Assembly (NCBI GenBank): GCA_964594665.1
Contig: CAZQNY010000001.1
Coordinates: forward strand, 100,961-164,960
Origin: BM520 sp964594665
GTDB taxonomy: Bacteria > Bacteroidota > Bacteroidia > Bacteroidales > BM520
Direction: 5' to 3'
Length of the DNA: 64,000 bases
Shown here: one piece after another, positions 26,087-35,807 of the stretch
Layout of the letters: each line of letters starts with the position of its first letter
How positions within the stretch are numbered: the stretch's first letter is position 1
The notes under the pieces: model-generated
The model's input: the letters and a program-made list of their open reading frames with translations, nothing else
What the model was told of the DNA's origin: nothing
The model's database searches: none
Translations under genes and position numbers: made by a program

Positions 26087-27178
26087 TTATGATACCGAGA
26101 CGATGATTCCTCCACCCAGGAGGTCATTTTTTTCGTAAAAAACAGCTGATTGCCCGGGTGTAGGAGATTGAACAGGTTCGATAAAGGTGACTAGTCCTTT
26201 CCCATCCTCCATATAGGAGAAATGCCCTCTTTCACCGGCATGATGATAGCGCAGTTTAATAATAAGCTCTTTGTTTTCAGGGATACGTTCATATTTCAGA
26301 GCATTAATATTATCTATAATGATTTCTTTTTTAAACAATTCATCCTCTTTACCAATTACCACTTCATTGGTATCAGGTCGGATTTCATTAACATAAGCAC
26401 GGTACCCCATAGCGGGTAGTCCTTTACGCTGGCCAATGGTAAAAAACATATAGCCTTCATGATGCCCCAGGAAGCGTCCTTCCTTATCAACAAAATTTCC
26501 ATTATGAAAACGATTAGCAATGCCATCCACTTTACGTTTTAGGTATAAACGATAATCTTTATCAGCTATAAAGCATACATCAAAGCTTTCTCCTTTTGAA
26601 GCCACTTTTGACAGTCCGTAGTGATTAGCCAGTTCCCGTGCCTGTTTTTTGGACATTTCAGCCAGAGGGAATAAAGTACGTTTTAATACATCCTGTCCCA
26701 ATTGCCATAGCATATAGGATTGTTCTTTCAATGGGTCGTCACCTTTACGAACAAAGCATCGGCTATTTTCAGTAACTATATGCGCATAATGACCTGTAGC
26801 AATATAACTGCAGCCGAGCACATCAGCTTTTTGAATTACTGCATCCCATTTTATCACACGGTTACAGTAGGTACAGGGGTTCGGAGTTCTGCCCCTCATA
26901 TATTCGTCAATAAAATTTTGGATTACCGTATTGGCAAATTTTTCCCGCACATCAATCACATAATGAGGGATATTTAATTTTTGGGCTACTTCCCTGGCAT
27001 CATCTATTTCCTGATCACCGCCAATACTAAGGTGTCTGCATCCCGGAGGCAAATCATCGGGATCCCAAATTTTAAGTGTTACGCCATATACCTCATAACC
27101 TTGCTGTTGCAGTATCAGACAAACAACAGAGCTATCAAGACCACCACTCATTGCCACAAGTACTTTTTCTTTTTTCAT
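26087..27178 (-). CDS. mnmA: tRNA 2-thiouridine(34) synthase MnmA
   Basis: MnmA places sulfur on U34 of Lys, Glu and Gln tRNAs using ATP. From the ATG at 27178 it has 363 residues. The PP-loop is VAMSGGLDSSVV. The two catalytic cysteines lie in PNPCTYCNRVIKW and FDVCFIADKDYR. The C-terminal beta-barrel contains RKGLPAMGYRAYV and ends with QSAVFYEKNDLLGGG. It is divergent from trmD, another tRNA modification gene. Confidence 0.95.
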   Translation of the reverse strand: MKKEKVLVAMSGGLDSSVVCLILQQQGYEVYGVTLKIWDPDDLPPGCRHLSIGGDQEIDDAREVAQKLNIPHYVIDVREKFANTVIQNFIDEYMRGRTPNPCTYCNRVIKWDAVIQKADVLGCSYIATGHYAHIVTENSRCFVRKGDDPLKEQSYMLWQLGQDVLKRTLFPLAEMSKKQARELANHYGLSKVASKGESFDVCFIADKDYRLYLKRKVDGIANRFHNGNFVDKEGRFLGHHEGYMFFTIGQRKGLPAMGYRAYVNEIRPDTNEVVIGKEDELFKKEIIIDNINALKYERIPENKELIIKLRYHHAGERGHFSYMEDGKGLVTFIEPVQSPTPGQSAVFYEKNDLLGGGIIVSVS

Positions 27179-27192
27179 AGCGATACTTTTTG

Positions 27193-27200
27193 CAAAAATA
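27193..27200 (-). promoter_or_regulatory. Possible -7 box for mnmA
   Basis: TATTTTTG on the minus strand fits the consensus and ends 14 nt before the ATG, implying a leader of under 10 nt. The -33 box is not clear. Confidence 0.35.
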
Positions 27201-27277
27201 CTAAACTGCAGAAACATGGGGTGAAATAGATTTGTTTATGACGATTTTGTATTTTCGCCGGTAATAAATGATAAGCC

Positions 27278-27964
27278 ATGAGAATTGATATATTAACTCT
27301 TTTTCCGGGGATGTTTGAAGGGCCTTTCAGTGAGAGCATGCTAAAGCGGGCTTGTGAAAAGGGTATTGCAGAAATCCACATACATAATATCAGAGATTAC
27401 AGCACAAACAAGCACAAGCGCGTTGATGATTATGCATATGGTCCGGGGGCAGGCATGGTAATGATGATACAACCTATCGCAGACTGTATCGATAAGCTTC
27501 AAAAGGAGCGGCCCTATGATGCGGTTATTTATACCACACCTGATGGGGAGCGACTGGAGCAACCAAGGGCTAACCATCTGAGCACGTTAAAGAATATAAT
27601 CATTCTTTGTGGCCATTATAAGGGTGTTGATGAACGAATAAGGGAGAAATATATCACCCTTGAGCTCTCTATTGGTGACTATGTACTCACGGGTGGTGAG
27701 CTTGCTGCCATGGTCATTACCGACAGTATTATAAGGCTTATTCCCGGGGTTTTAAGTGATGAAACATCGGCTCTGTCTGACTCGTTTCAAAACGGGCTCC
27801 TCTCCCCTCCTGTTTACACACGGCCTGCTGAATATGATGGCATGAAAGTTCCTGATATCCTTTTATGTGGTGATGATAAGAAAATTGAAGAGTGGCGATT
27901 TGAGCAGGCTCTTGAACGCACTAAAAAAAGAAGACCCGGACTACTGGATGATATAAACCAGTAA
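27278..27964 (+). CDS. trmD: tRNA (guanine-N1-)-methyltransferase TrmD
   Basis: TrmD methylates G37 of several tRNAs and prevents frameshifting. Its 228 residues show the SPOUT trefoil: MRIDILTLFPGMFEGPFS, then YGPGAGMVMMIQP, LCGHYKGVDERI and SIGDYVLTGGELAAMVI. A near-consensus TATTTTCG at 27250-27257 may be its -7 box. In many bacteria trmD sits with rpsP-rimM-rplS, but here it stands alone. Its 3' end forms half of a strong hairpin. Confidence 0.96.
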   Translation: MRIDILTLFPGMFEGPFSESMLKRACEKGIAEIHIHNIRDYSTNKHKRVDDYAYGPGAGMVMMIQPIADCIDKLQKERPYDAVIYTTPDGERLEQPRANHLSTLKNIIILCGHYKGVDERIREKYITLELSIGDYVLTGGELAAMVITDSIIRLIPGVLSDETSALSDSFQNGLLSPPVYTRPAEYDGMKVPDILLCGDDKKIEEWRFEQALERTKKRRPGLLDDINQ

Positions 27965-27970
27965 CCCGGG
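27935..27970. terminator. Hairpin over the trmD stop codon, possible terminator
   Basis: CCCGGACTACTGG and CCAGTAACCCGGG pair along 13 positions with two mismatches and a 10-nt loop. A T-rich stretch follows only about 15 nt later, so termination is plausible but not certain. It lies between two converging genes. Confidence 0.35.
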
Positions 27971-27992
27971 ACTGCCAAACAATATTTTTATT

Positions 27993-30296
27993 TTAACGAA
28001 TAATCAGCTTTTCTATAGCAAGGTTACCTTCATAATCCTGAACATTAACCAGGTAAATTCCCGGCAGTAAGCCTGAAATATCCAATCGACAGGATTTTGA
28101 TTCAGGATGAAGGCTTCTCACTGTTCTTCCTGTAAGATCAGAAACTGAAACAAGGTTCATTATTATCGGATTTACAATCGTAACATACTTTCCATCAACA
28201 GGGTTTGGATAGAGAGTGAAGGAAGGCTCAGCAGTATGATCATTGATACCTACACCGCCGGCGCAGGAAACTACGGCTTCCCATCCGGCTCCGGTAGTAT
28301 TATAATCTGAATGAAAAACAAAAGTCAATGCACCGGCATCATTATCTGCGGTCACAATGCCCGGAGAGTCTGTACCACAGAATTTTCCAATTAAGGTAGC
28401 TGTTTCATCCTCGCCATTATAGATCTCGAGATAGTCATAGTCGCAAGAGCTTTGATATTCAACATCAAAAGACAGAAATTCACATTCGATCATTTTATTT
28501 TCTTCACCGGGATAAAAAGTCATTGAATAGTCTTCATTATCGCCATAGTTTGCATTAGCGCTGCCGCTATCATAAAATATTCCGCCACAGGTTGTAATGG
28601 TGGTATTATTCATCACATATTCAAGGGAAACAGCGATATAATCTTCTTTTGTAAGAACCTGCACATTATTATCGGCATCGTACACGGTCAGGGATACATC
28701 CCATTCACCTTCAGTATTCCACACGACAACCGGATTTTGGTCGGTTGAGGTAGCGGGAGAGCCGTTTTCAAAGCTCCACTCCCAGGAAACAGGGTTACCA
28801 AAGGAGAGGTCGAAAAAGTTAACATCTGTTCCTGCTGCAACCATTGTTTTATCAGCATAAAAGTCAGCAGTCAGCTCGCCGGCATCCATTTGCGCATTTA
28901 TTTCTGTAGTGGCGTAGTTATCAATTTCGACACCAGAGATGGTCAGGGGCATATATCCCGGAGCCTGGAAGGTAACATCGTATGTTCCGGCAAGTATTGG
29001 GCGATAAAACATACCCTGCGCATTGGATTCAACCTGAGACTCAAGAAAATCATGATCTTCAATCAGAACTGTTGCCTCAATGGGGTCACCGGTATTCAGA
29101 TCGGTAACACTACCATGGATACCGAAAAGGGCCTGTTCCATATAATTAATCAGCGACCGGCGGTTATACTCCCAATGGTCTTCCAGCTGCGATGCAGGAA
29201 GAAGTTTTGTGTTGGATACCTCTATGGTAACCTCGCGGCAATGGTGAAAATAGTTCATATAATCCTGACGACATCCGTTTGTAGTGTACCATTGATATCC
29301 ATTTGTTATTCCATCATCAAAACCCGACAGATAACCAGTAGGAGAATATTCCTGACAGGTATCCGCATATTCGTGAGAGATCAGCTGAAACCATAAGTCA
29401 TCAGCATGAAGATCGGGCCAGGTATCAAAAGGATAGTTGACCACTTCAGCACCGCCATGGAAATTTGCAGACATCACAAAGTCGTGATCTTCGGCAAACT
29501 GCATAAAGGCAACGGTTTCAGGTTGCCATTCATTACCATCCGGATGTGGTCCGTCCTGTGGATCCGGGTAGTTACGGTTAAGATCAACGCCATTGGCATT
29601 ATATCGTGTTGCGCCCTGAACAGTGCTGTTTCCTCCGTTATAGGTTCCATCAGGGTTTGCATTGGGATTAATATAGATATCAAGATTATTTACCAGGTTT
29701 GTCACATCATCAAGTACTCCATAATTGGAAAGCAGGTAGTCAATTAAGGCTAACATTGAGATATATGGTGTGGTTTCATCACCATGCATTGTTGAAGTAT
29801 AGAGAAATTCAGGTTCTCCAACCTGAGCTAAATCATTATTAATATGAGCTGCAAGGAGTTTACGCCCCTCTGTTGATTCACCAATTTCCACAATTTCACA
29901 CAAATCCGGATATGTGGAAGCAAACTCATTCATAAGAGAGATGTACCCTTCATAAGTTGGGTAATAATCCCATTCCTGCAGCACCTGCATAGTAAAATTG
30001 CTGTTCATTGTTATTCCTGTTGCCAGCTCTGATGGTGAGGGGCTTAGAAAATATGGGATATTGAGTTCAAGGAACTGTTCAAATTCGGTTTTACTTGCAT
30101 AGGCAAAGGCTTTATTACCATCAATATCATCAATGGAAATCATTGAGGACAATTTCCCAAGGTCAAGGTCTTCCTGCAGATAAAAGTAAAAGCAAATTTC
30201 CTTTTTATCGTCAAAAAGAGAACTAATTTCCGGCTTTTGAGCCCAGCTCAGGGAAATAAAAAAACAAGTAAAAAGTAGTAACAGTATTTTTCTCAT
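27993..30296 (-). CDS. M14 zinc carboxypeptidase with PKD, CUB and T9SS domains
   Basis: From the ATG at 30296 the protein has 767 residues with a signal peptide (ILLLLFTCFFISLSWAQ). An upstream TTG is rejected. The M14 domain (about 110-385) has zinc ligands H171 and E174 (HGDETT) and H280 (NFHGGAE), with the catalytic glutamate in REVTIEVS (about 359). It is followed by a carboxypeptidase regulatory-like fold (about 390-465), a PKD domain (about 470-550) and a CUB-like domain with paired cysteines (about 560-680). The T9SS sorting domain starts FTLYPNPVDG and ends LAIEKLIIR. It is predicted to be surface-anchored and to remove C-terminal residues from peptides. Confidence 0.93.
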   Translation of the reverse strand: MRKILLLLFTCFFISLSWAQKPEISSLFDDKKEICFYFYLQEDLDLGKLSSMISIDDIDGNKAFAYASKTEFEQFLELNIPYFLSPSPSELATGITMNSNFTMQVLQEWDYYPTYEGYISLMNEFASTYPDLCEIVEIGESTEGRKLLAAHINNDLAQVGEPEFLYTSTMHGDETTPYISMLALIDYLLSNYGVLDDVTNLVNNLDIYINPNANPDGTYNGGNSTVQGATRYNANGVDLNRNYPDPQDGPHPDGNEWQPETVAFMQFAEDHDFVMSANFHGGAEVVNYPFDTWPDLHADDLWFQLISHEYADTCQEYSPTGYLSGFDDGITNGYQWYTTNGCRQDYMNYFHHCREVTIEVSNTKLLPASQLEDHWEYNRRSLINYMEQALFGIHGSVTDLNTGDPIEATVLIEDHDFLESQVESNAQGMFYRPILAGTYDVTFQAPGYMPLTISGVEIDNYATTEINAQMDAGELTADFYADKTMVAAGTDVNFFDLSFGNPVSWEWSFENGSPATSTDQNPVVVWNTEGEWDVSLTVYDADNNVQVLTKEDYIAVSLEYVMNNTTITTCGGIFYDSGSANANYGDNEDYSMTFYPGEENKMIECEFLSFDVEYQSSCDYDYLEIYNGEDETATLIGKFCGTDSPGIVTADNDAGALTFVFHSDYNTTGAGWEAVVSCAGGVGINDHTAEPSFTLYPNPVDGKYVTIVNPIIMNLVSVSDLTGRTVRSLHPESKSCRLDISGLLPGIYLVNVQDYEGNLAIEKLIIR

Positions 30297-30317
30297 CTTC
30301 AAAATGCGTTATCGTAA

Positions 30318-31205
30318 TTAAATATTGGTCTCAGAAACAAAGGTAATAATTTCATTGGATAATTTACGTGATACAGGGGCAAGAGGAAGTCGAACATTAT
30401 CATATTCGCATAGCCCAAGGTTTTTTAATGCCACTTTCACACCTGAAGGGCTTCCTTCGCGAAAGATCATTTCTACAAAAGGCAGTAGTTCATTATGAAT
30501 TTCCAGTGCTGCTTGATTTTGTCCGTCAAGTGCAAATTGAACCATATCAGAAAACAAAGCGGGGAAAGCATTTGACACAACAGATATAACACCATCTGCA
30601 CCTAAACCAAGCAAAGAATACGTCAGTGCATCGTCACCGGAAAGAACTGAGAAGCCCGCTGGTTTATTCCGTAATATAGTCATTATCTGCATCATATCTC
30701 CGCTTGCTTCCTTTACAGCGACAATTTTTTTACATTTATATGCAAGCTTGAGAGTTGTGGCTGCATCCATATTTTTGCCTGTTCTTCCCGGTACATTATA
30801 AATTATTACCGGAACAGGTGAGGCATCTGCAATGGCTTCGAAATGGAGGTAAATACCTTCCTGAGAAGGTTTATTATAATAAGGAACAACAGACAGGATG
30901 GCATCAATGTCGGTAAAATCAGTATCATTAATCTGATTTACAACTGCTTCGGTATTATTTCCTCCTATCCCGAGCACCAGAGGAAGTCCGTTACGATGTT
31001 TTTTAAAAACATCAACAACTTTTGTTCGCTCTTCTTTGGTTAACGATACTGCTTCTCCGGTAGTTCCCATTGCCACAAGGAAATCTATACCGTTATGAGT
31101 CTGGTGGAGAAGGATTCTCTTTAAAGCATTATAATCCACCTCTCCTTGCCAATCAAAAGGAGTAACTACAGCTGTTCCAGTACCTTTGATTTTATTGTTT
31201 TTCAT
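30318..31205 (-). CDS. dapA: 4-hydroxy-tetrahydrodipicolinate synthase
   Basis: DapA condenses pyruvate with aspartate semialdehyde, the first committed step to lysine and diaminopimelate. Its 295 residues form a TIM barrel with GTTGE (47-51), Y136 in IIYNVPGR and the Schiff-base lysine K165 in IVAVKEASGD. It overlaps the upstream DUF6913 gene by 14 nt, so the two are translationally coupled, as in other Bacteroidota. Confidence 0.95.
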   Translation of the reverse strand: MKNNKIKGTGTAVVTPFDWQGEVDYNALKRILLHQTHNGIDFLVAMGTTGEAVSLTKEERTKVVDVFKKHRNGLPLVLGIGGNNTEAVVNQINDTDFTDIDAILSVVPYYNKPSQEGIYLHFEAIADASPVPVIIYNVPGRTGKNMDAATTLKLAYKCKKIVAVKEASGDMMQIMTILRNKPAGFSVLSGDDALTYSLLGLGADGVISVVSNAFPALFSDMVQFALDGQNQAALEIHNELLPFVEMIFREGSPSGVKVALKNLGLCEYDNVRLPLAPVSRKLSNEIITFVSETNI

Positions 31206-31752
31206 ATTCTTTATTTATTTCTGATAGATAATGTAATGAGGTTTGCATAAATCCTTTAAGCCCGGATTTTTCCCGGGTATCGATAATCACATCACTATAT
31301 TCCGAAATTGAATCATTCTGATTACTAACCCGAAGTTTTGCCGGAGAAAGAGCAAAAATATAATCCAATGGTGTATTTTCATTTAGCGTATAATACAATA
31401 ATACATCAAAATCATGTTTCAGGAAAGAGTCAGAAAATTCAGCAACAGGACGACCGTACCAGTTCACATCTTTGCTTTTCATAAGGTCGTAGCTTAATTT
31501 TGGGATATAATAAAGTGGTTGAATATCCCCATAGAACAGCGCCATTACTTTAACTTCTTTTCCCTGTTTCTGAAGACTTTCAACAAATTGCGTAAGGTTT
31601 TTATAGGTATCTTCATTATCGAGGACAAATAAAACACCAACCGTATGGACTTGTGCAATATTACGGATATCGCGTATACGATTAATTTTCGCAGCATCTT
31701 TGCTGATTCGTCGTAATGCCACTTTACGTTTTACATTATTCAGCAACTTCAC
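31192..31752 (-). CDS. DUF6913 family protein
   Basis: The protein has 186 residues and starts at GTG (31752). It has no signal peptide or membrane segment. Features such as VGVLFVLDNEDTYKNLTQFVESL and DFDVLLYYTLNENTPLDYI match a small Bacteroidota family, which I believe is DUF6913. The function is unknown to me. The alpha/beta pattern resembles nucleotide-binding folds, but no P-loop is present. The overlap with dapA suggests a shared regulation rather than a proven pathway link. Confidence 0.75.
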   Translation of the reverse strand: MKLLNNVKRKVALRRISKDAAKINRIRDIRNIAQVHTVGVLFVLDNEDTYKNLTQFVESLQKQGKEVKVMALFYGDIQPLYYIPKLSYDLMKSKDVNWYGRPVAEFSDSFLKHDFDVLLYYTLNENTPLDYIFALSPAKLRVSNQNDSISEYSDVIIDTREKSGLKGFMQTSLHYLSEINKEYEKQ

Positions 31753-31836
31753 AAGAGAGACAATTTAAATTGTTAAAGTTAGTCAAAAGCATAAGAACAA
31801 GAAGTTTATCAACAAATAAACAGTGCATCACCGCTG

Positions 31837-33360
31837 CTAATTGCGTTTTTTCATTCTTTTTTCATAAGCTCTTTGTTTTTCGCGGTATCCTTTTCGTTTT
31901 TGAAATAAATCAGATGCAAACTCAATAGCAGTATCAATGCCATTTGCTAAATCATCAGCATTTTGTCCGACAGAATAATCGGGTAACACGCCAAAGCCTG
32001 AATCGAAAGATGATGGGCGCAGATAATAACGATGAGGCACCATGCACTGTAAACCGGTATTTGGCAGAGAAAAATAATAATAATCATTAAACCTGCTTGC
32101 TCTGGAACCTGTTTCACCGCCAATCACAAGTCCTTGTTTATGATCCTGAACAATAGCAGCCAGAACAACGCCACTGTTTTTAGTCCCCTCATTAACAAGA
32201 AGATAAAATTCACCTTTAAGGGATGTACCTCCGCCGGCAGGTTTCTTCACATCAGGAGAGTAAAAAGTATTGGCATAATCCATACCCTTAAGAACCATTT
32301 TATGAGCTTGTTTGACCGCTTTTTTATCGCGAACAACTTTTTTCTGAGCCTTCATTATTTGTTTGAAATCGCCTTTATAAAATTCTTTTGTAATGGGGCT
32401 GGCTTTTGCCTCAATAGCAGCGTAATGGCGGTAAGGTACATCAGTAACATAATGTAAAACAGCATCAGGTAATCCGGCATCATCAACAGCCAGGTCACGA
32501 ATATCAATAATAATATTATCAACATTCGCACGTTTTATCCGGGCAAATGCCGATGAAAGAAAAGCCTTCAGCTCCTTATGCGACACATAGTCAGCGATTT
32601 TTACAATACCAAAATTTCGTTTGTCATCAATTGTGACTTCCAATATATTTTCATGAATATTTTTTGTCTTTCCTGTAGAAATATTCAATTTTTCAGCGCT
32701 GACACCATTAACATTGTATGTATGAATAATACCGTCATCTGGAAGGCGGATACCCAGCTCAAAAGGAGCATCGAATTGATAGGCAGCCCAAAGCAGCAGG
32801 CCAAAGTCATGTTCCATTTCAGCCATTCGTAATGACTCTTTTGCTCCAGGGAGCAGTTGATTAAGCTTTTTGATAATACGTTTTGCACTGTAACCATTTA
32901 TAGCAGATATTTTCGCACCTACGGGAATTTCATTAACAGGCAATAGATTTTCTTTAATAAAAATCTCATTATCAATAACTTGCACTTTAAATGGGAAAAA
33001 AGCTCCATCGGCATTGATATACTTTTCCAGCACCTCTTTGGGGAAGAACACACGGGTATTTTCATCTCCGATTGCATTTACAAAAGGTAATAACTGGCTA
33101 TAAAATGCAGTTGCGGAAATAGAATCTTTTAGTTCATTACGAAAAGTTATTAAAGTTGTATCGAATTCTTCAGCAGAAGTATACCAATAGGGTTTGGGAT
33201 GTACTGACCGAAAAACACCGGTAAAAAAATTCAAATCTTCCTGGAGCTGAGTTTTTTCAAAATAACGAATTTGATTATTAAGACTATCAGTTTGAGCACA
33301 GGCCCCTGACGCCAGAGCCACAAACCATAAAAATATCAGAGCTGTTGCTAATTTATTCAT
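31837..33360 (-). CDS. S41-family (tail-specific-like) peptidase
   Basis: The 507-residue protein has a signal peptide (MNKLATALIFLWFVALASGACAQ); a lipoprotein at C21 is also possible. A helical N-terminal part resembling S41 relatives covers about 30-120, and a degenerate PDZ-like part about 120-225. The S41 core (about 245-470) contains FGIVKIADY, NIIIDIRDL and LVNEGTKNSGVVLAA, with S396 the probable nucleophile. It also has GLVIGGETGSRAS. The tail after about 475 is rich in lysine and arginine. The substrate is unknown; the location is periplasm or outer surface. Confidence 0.82.
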   Translation of the reverse strand: MNKLATALIFLWFVALASGACAQTDSLNNQIRYFEKTQLQEDLNFFTGVFRSVHPKPYWYTSAEEFDTTLITFRNELKDSISATAFYSQLLPFVNAIGDENTRVFFPKEVLEKYINADGAFFPFKVQVIDNEIFIKENLLPVNEIPVGAKISAINGYSAKRIIKKLNQLLPGAKESLRMAEMEHDFGLLLWAAYQFDAPFELGIRLPDDGIIHTYNVNGVSAEKLNISTGKTKNIHENILEVTIDDKRNFGIVKIADYVSHKELKAFLSSAFARIKRANVDNIIIDIRDLAVDDAGLPDAVLHYVTDVPYRHYAAIEAKASPITKEFYKGDFKQIMKAQKKVVRDKKAVKQAHKMVLKGMDYANTFYSPDVKKPAGGGTSLKGEFYLLVNEGTKNSGVVLAAIVQDHKQGLVIGGETGSRASRFNDYYYFSLPNTGLQCMVPHRYYLRPSSFDSGFGVLPDYSVGQNADDLANGIDTAIEFASDLFQKRKGYREKQRAYEKRMKKRN

Positions 33361-33387
33361 ACAAACACTATTTCTTTATTTAACAGC

Positions 33388-33395
33388 CAAAGATA
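33388..33395 (-). promoter_or_regulatory. Possible -7 box for the S41 peptidase gene
   Basis: TATCTTTG on the minus strand fits TAnnTTTG and ends 27 nt before the ATG, inside the gap that also holds the terminator of the S9 gene. Confidence 0.4.
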
Positions 33396-33402
33396 AGATA
33401 AA

Positions 33403-33431
33403 ATGGCCATATTCGTGAAGAGTATGGCCAT
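33403..33431 (-). terminator. Hairpin terminator after the S9 peptidase gene
   Basis: ATGGCCATA and TATGGCCAT form a perfect 9-bp stem with an 11-nt loop, followed on the minus strand by TTTATCTTATCTTT, a broken T-run. It lies 12 nt after the S9 peptidase stop. Confidence 0.5.
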
Positions 33432-33443
33432 ATGAGAAAGGAA

Positions 33444-35699
33444 TTATTTCCGGTTATGTTCTATTAAATAATCGGTTATCAGCTGATAGAGGTGTTTACG
33501 GGTATTCCGGCCTTCATAAATACCATGAGAACGATTCGGATAAGCCATAAAATCAAACTGTTTATCCTTCTTAATCAGCTCATTAATTAATATTTCCGCA
33601 CTTTGATAATGAACATTATCATCTGCTGTTCCATGGATAAGCAATAGATTCCCCTGCAAATTTTCAGCATACGTTACAGGAGAGCCTTCTATAAAATCCT
33701 CCGGATTATTCTGAGGCAGGCCCATATAACGTTCCTGATAGATATTATCATATATAAGCTGATTGGAGACTGCGGCAACGGCAATACCGGTATGATAGAT
33801 TTCCGGGTATCGGAAAAGGAGATTTAGCGTCATTGATCCTCCGCCACTCCATCCCCAAACAGAGACACGCTCGTTATCAAGAAAATCAGATTTCAATATT
33901 TCCTGAGCTGCTTTAGCCTGATCCCGGCTATTTATTACTCCAACCTTTCGGTAAATGCATTTTCTCCATTCGCTTCCTTTGAGGCAAGGAGTTCCTCTGT
34001 TGTCCATATCGATCACAACAAATCCCTTTTGAGCCATCATAATATTCCAAAGCCCGATAAAATTATCCGTTGCAACCTGCCCCCAAGGTTCGCCATAAAC
34101 ATGAAAAAGCACGGGATATTTCTTTGATGAATCGAAATTCACAGGTAATATTATTCGGGCATCAACTTCAATATTTTCATCAGTAGTTACACTTGCAAAC
34201 TGAACCTCCGGCAAATCCAAACCTTCAAGTTTTGCTTTAAATGAATCGTTTTTCATTATGTTTTTCAGCGTATTATGACCTGGCAGCTCCACCAAACGAA
34301 CTGTAGAAGGAGCTAAAGCTGCAGTGTGCGTATGAAATGCATACTTCCCATTTGGAGCAAGGTTATAGGTATTAATACCTGCATAATCGGCTGGAGTAAC
34401 TCTAAGTGTATCACCTCTCCCTTTCAGGTTGCAGCGATAAAGATACCGTTGTGTGGAATTATAAGGAGAAGCATTGAACCAGATATATTTATCATCGGAA
34501 GGATAAAGTGTAGCAACATCGTAATTTCCGGGAGTAAGAAGTTTTTTGCTGCCATCCTGAAATGAAATACGGTAAAGATGGCGCCAGCCGTCGTTTTCAG
34601 AAAGTCGCAGAAAGGCTTTATTGTTATCTACCAGAATAAGTTTATTTTCGCCCCATTGGTTGGCGGTTACATCAGGGTAGCTTAAATCGACCCATGTCTC
34701 TTCGCGTTCTTCATATACCAGTGAAATCTGATTATCGCCGGGGATATATTTATAAACTTTAAGGTGATTCTGAAGACGGTTTAGCTGCTGGATTGCAATC
34801 ATATTATCATCAACCCATTGAATTGAAGGGATGTAATGCTGTATGGGATTACCTGGAACAGGTATCCAGGAGAGATCACCGGTGTTCAGGTCGATCCATC
34901 CTGTGCGGCAGGATGATGGATCCTGCCCTACTTTGGGATATTGAACGGGTAAAAGCTGAGAATATATGGAGTCGGTATTATTAATCATATAAAAAGTCCC
35001 GATAGAGGATGCATCCAGTTGCCAGAAGGCTATTTTCGAATTATCGGGAGAGATGCGAAAGCCATCACGACACCCAAACTCTTCTTCATAAACCCAGTCG
35101 AAAGTACCGTTAATAATATCTCCATTACCATCAGTAGTTAGTTGTGATATTTCTCCTGAAGCAAGATTTTCAGTATAAATATTAAAATCATGAACGTAAG
35201 CAACAAATTCATTATTTGAAGCAATTTTGGCAAACATTAACGAGGAAGATGGAAATTCGGCGCCAATTTGCCGTATAGAGTGGGTATTAAAGTTATAAAT
35301 ATAGTAATCACCTTTTGTATTCGAGCGCCATACGCGGGAGGAATTGGCAAACAGCAACGCCAGGGATCCATCTTCGGAAAGAGTAAAGGATTCGATATCA
35401 ACAGGTTTTTCTTTTCCATCAACCACAATATCGTCGGCTGCTATGTACAGTGACCGATCCTGTGTTTTACTGTCATACCTCACAAGGTCATAGTATCCGC
35501 CCCAAGACTCCGAGGGTTCCATACGAACGAAAGCATTTCCATTTTCAATCCATTGAACGGGGGTAAACCACTCCTGTCGGAACTCTCCGGAATAAATACG
35601 ATCCAGGGTAAGAGTAGCATCAGATTGAGCAAACAGATTGAAAGAAGTGCATGCAAAAGTTACAGCCAGAGCAGTAATGATTATCGTTAAAGTGCGCAT
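33444..35699 (-). CDS. Dipeptidyl peptidase IV-like (S9) prolyl peptidase
   Basis: From the ATG at 35699 the protein has 751 residues with a signal peptide (MRTLTIIITALAVTFACTS). An eight-bladed propeller-like part (about 30-470) ends before an alpha/beta hydrolase domain. That domain contains S618 in VWGWSGGGS, aspartate in HGTADDNVHYQ and histidine in NRSHGIYEG, the DPP-IV catalytic order. The glutamate pair needed for free N-termini is seen as VYEEEFGCRDGF, which supports dipeptidyl release. DPP-IV serves peptide-fermenting Bacteroidota by clipping X-Pro dipeptides. It has its own promoter and terminator. Confidence 0.93.
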   Translation of the reverse strand: MRTLTIIITALAVTFACTSFNLFAQSDATLTLDRIYSGEFRQEWFTPVQWIENGNAFVRMEPSESWGGYYDLVRYDSKTQDRSLYIAADDIVVDGKEKPVDIESFTLSEDGSLALLFANSSRVWRSNTKGDYYIYNFNTHSIRQIGAEFPSSSLMFAKIASNNEFVAYVHDFNIYTENLASGEISQLTTDGNGDIINGTFDWVYEEEFGCRDGFRISPDNSKIAFWQLDASSIGTFYMINNTDSIYSQLLPVQYPKVGQDPSSCRTGWIDLNTGDLSWIPVPGNPIQHYIPSIQWVDDNMIAIQQLNRLQNHLKVYKYIPGDNQISLVYEEREETWVDLSYPDVTANQWGENKLILVDNNKAFLRLSENDGWRHLYRISFQDGSKKLLTPGNYDVATLYPSDDKYIWFNASPYNSTQRYLYRCNLKGRGDTLRVTPADYAGINTYNLAPNGKYAFHTHTAALAPSTVRLVELPGHNTLKNIMKNDSFKAKLEGLDLPEVQFASVTTDENIEVDARIILPVNFDSSKKYPVLFHVYGEPWGQVATDNFIGLWNIMMAQKGFVVIDMDNRGTPCLKGSEWRKCIYRKVGVINSRDQAKAAQEILKSDFLDNERVSVWGWSGGGSMTLNLLFRYPEIYHTGIAVAAVSNQLIYDNIYQERYMGLPQNNPEDFIEGSPVTYAENLQGNLLLIHGTADDNVHYQSAEILINELIKKDKQFDFMAYPNRSHGIYEGRNTRKHLYQLITDYLIEHNRK

Positions 35700-35748
35700 A
35701 AATTGTAATTTAAATAAACATACAGAAGAGTGTAAATACAATTAGTTA

Positions 35749-35756
35749 CAAAAATA
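35749..35756 (-). promoter_or_regulatory. Possible -7 box for the DPP-IV gene
   Basis: TATTTTTG on the minus strand lies 49 nt before the ATG at 35699. A -33 box is not evident. Confidence 0.35.
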
Positions 35757-35776
35757 GCAAAGGGATAATCATTCCA

Positions 35777-35802
35777 TAAAAAAACCGGCAAAAAAGCCGG
35801 TT
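35777..35802 (-). terminator. Terminator of lon
   Basis: AACCGGC and GCCGGTT pair over a 6-nt loop, and on the minus strand a run of T residues follows at once. It lies 5 nt after the lon stop. Confidence 0.75.
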
Positions 35803-35807
35803 AAATA